Below, piece by piece: positions 41,483-41,573 of a stretch of DNA of 41,573 nt. Each line of letters begins with the position of its first letter. The first letter of the stretch is position 1. The notes under the pieces are model-generated. The model was not told the DNA's origin. It searched no databases and was given only the letters and a program-made list of their open reading frames with translations. The position numbers were made by a program, and so were the translations under genes. Origin of the DNA: Pilatotrama ljubarskyi (taxonomy: Eukaryota > Basidiomycota > Agaricomycetes > Polyporales > Polyporaceae); NCBI GenBank assembly GCA_022385805.1, contig MU277697.1:288859-330431 (forward strand), read 5' to 3'.

Positions 41483-41554
41483 AAACAGCCAACAGGCTCG
41501 AGGGAATCCCCCGAGCGACCTGTTTCGCCTTTATACGGCTCATCAGGGCTGCTT
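41483..41554 (-). ncRNA. hammerhead ribozyme
   Basis: On the minus strand all invariant core bases are present. CTGATGA is at 41546-41540 and GAAA at 41526-41523. Stem II is GCC/GGC with loop GTATAAA. Stem III is ACAGG/CCTGT (41523-41519 with 41496-41492), continued by an inner 8-bp helix CTCGGGGG/CCCTCGAG around ATT. The cleavage triplet is GTT, cutting after 41491. Stem I is AAGCAGCC/GGCTGTTT (41554-41547 with 41490-41483), eight pairs with one G.U. Stem I is the open one, so this is a type I layout. It lies beside a broken retroelement Pol gene. Confidence 0.88.
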
Positions 41555-41573
41555 AGTAATCCGTACGAATCAC

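Noticed and set aside
41470..41492. Plus-strand GATGATGTGACGAAACAG as a second hammerhead
   Set aside because: The first core base is wrong (G for C) and no helix II or I can be drawn.
1..41573. CRISPR array or bacterial operon features
   Set aside because: No regularly spaced repeats; gene structure is that of a fungal nucleus with spliceosomal introns.

Overview
The window is nuclear DNA of a filamentous basidiomycete, most probably an Agaricomycete such as a polypore. Reasons: GC-rich genes split by introns of about 48-70 nt with GT...CTNAY...AG signals, a tandem family of HET-domain genes, a Rho1 gene, a TM-anchored aspartic protease, and Ty3/gypsy chromovirus DNA carrying an extra antisense gene. 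All exon models below were built by eye from splice signals, reading phase and paralogue comparison; lengths were checked to be multiples of three.

Layout. 0.7-2.7 kb: a divergent HET protein (minus). 3.4-4.9 kb: PLP aminotransferase (plus, five exons). 5.3-7.04 kb: a phosphotransferase/AIM9-type gene broken by several frameshifts, then decayed scraps of a HET domain and of the aminotransferase 3' end, then an intron-bearing tRNA (minus). 7.67-9.4 kb: nucleoporin/SEA subunit Seh1 (plus). 9.7-29.2 kb: an island made almost only of HET genes, with five intact genes (9.7-11.9, 12.1-14.5, 16.2-18.5, 19.1-21.4, 26.9-29.2), one gene broken by an 874-bp MITE plus a frameshift (23.2-26.3), and a chimeric pseudogene built from two HET fragments (21.7-22.9). 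30.3-31.2 kb: Rho1 (minus). 31.6-32.8 kb: an AKAP7/ASCC1-like 2H phosphoesterase with an RG-rich N-terminus (minus). 35.5-37.9 kb: aspartic protease with a C-terminal membrane anchor (plus). 39.0-41.6 kb: the 3' part of a minus-strand chromovirus (3' LTR, polypurine tract, integrase/chromodomain end), a two-exon Zn2Cys6-like gene running antisense between LTR and pol, and at the window edge a hammerhead ribozyme on the minus strand.

How it fits together. The island paralogues share one plan: an optional variable first exon, a Cys-pair module (CxxCWEG ... CxWC), an intron in a fixed place and phase, then the HET domain and a long C-terminal region. Four of them start MG[C/S]xxS, the signature of N-myristoylation (with a palmitoylatable Cys3 in three); a fifth has a basic, Ser-rich first exon instead. 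The inference is a family of allorecognition/cell-death effectors whose exchangeable first exons set where in the cell they act. The strongest surprises are these MGxxxS first exons, the hammerhead ribozyme, the retroelement's antisense Zn2Cys6 gene with matching CGG palindromes, and the MITE caught inside a HET gene.
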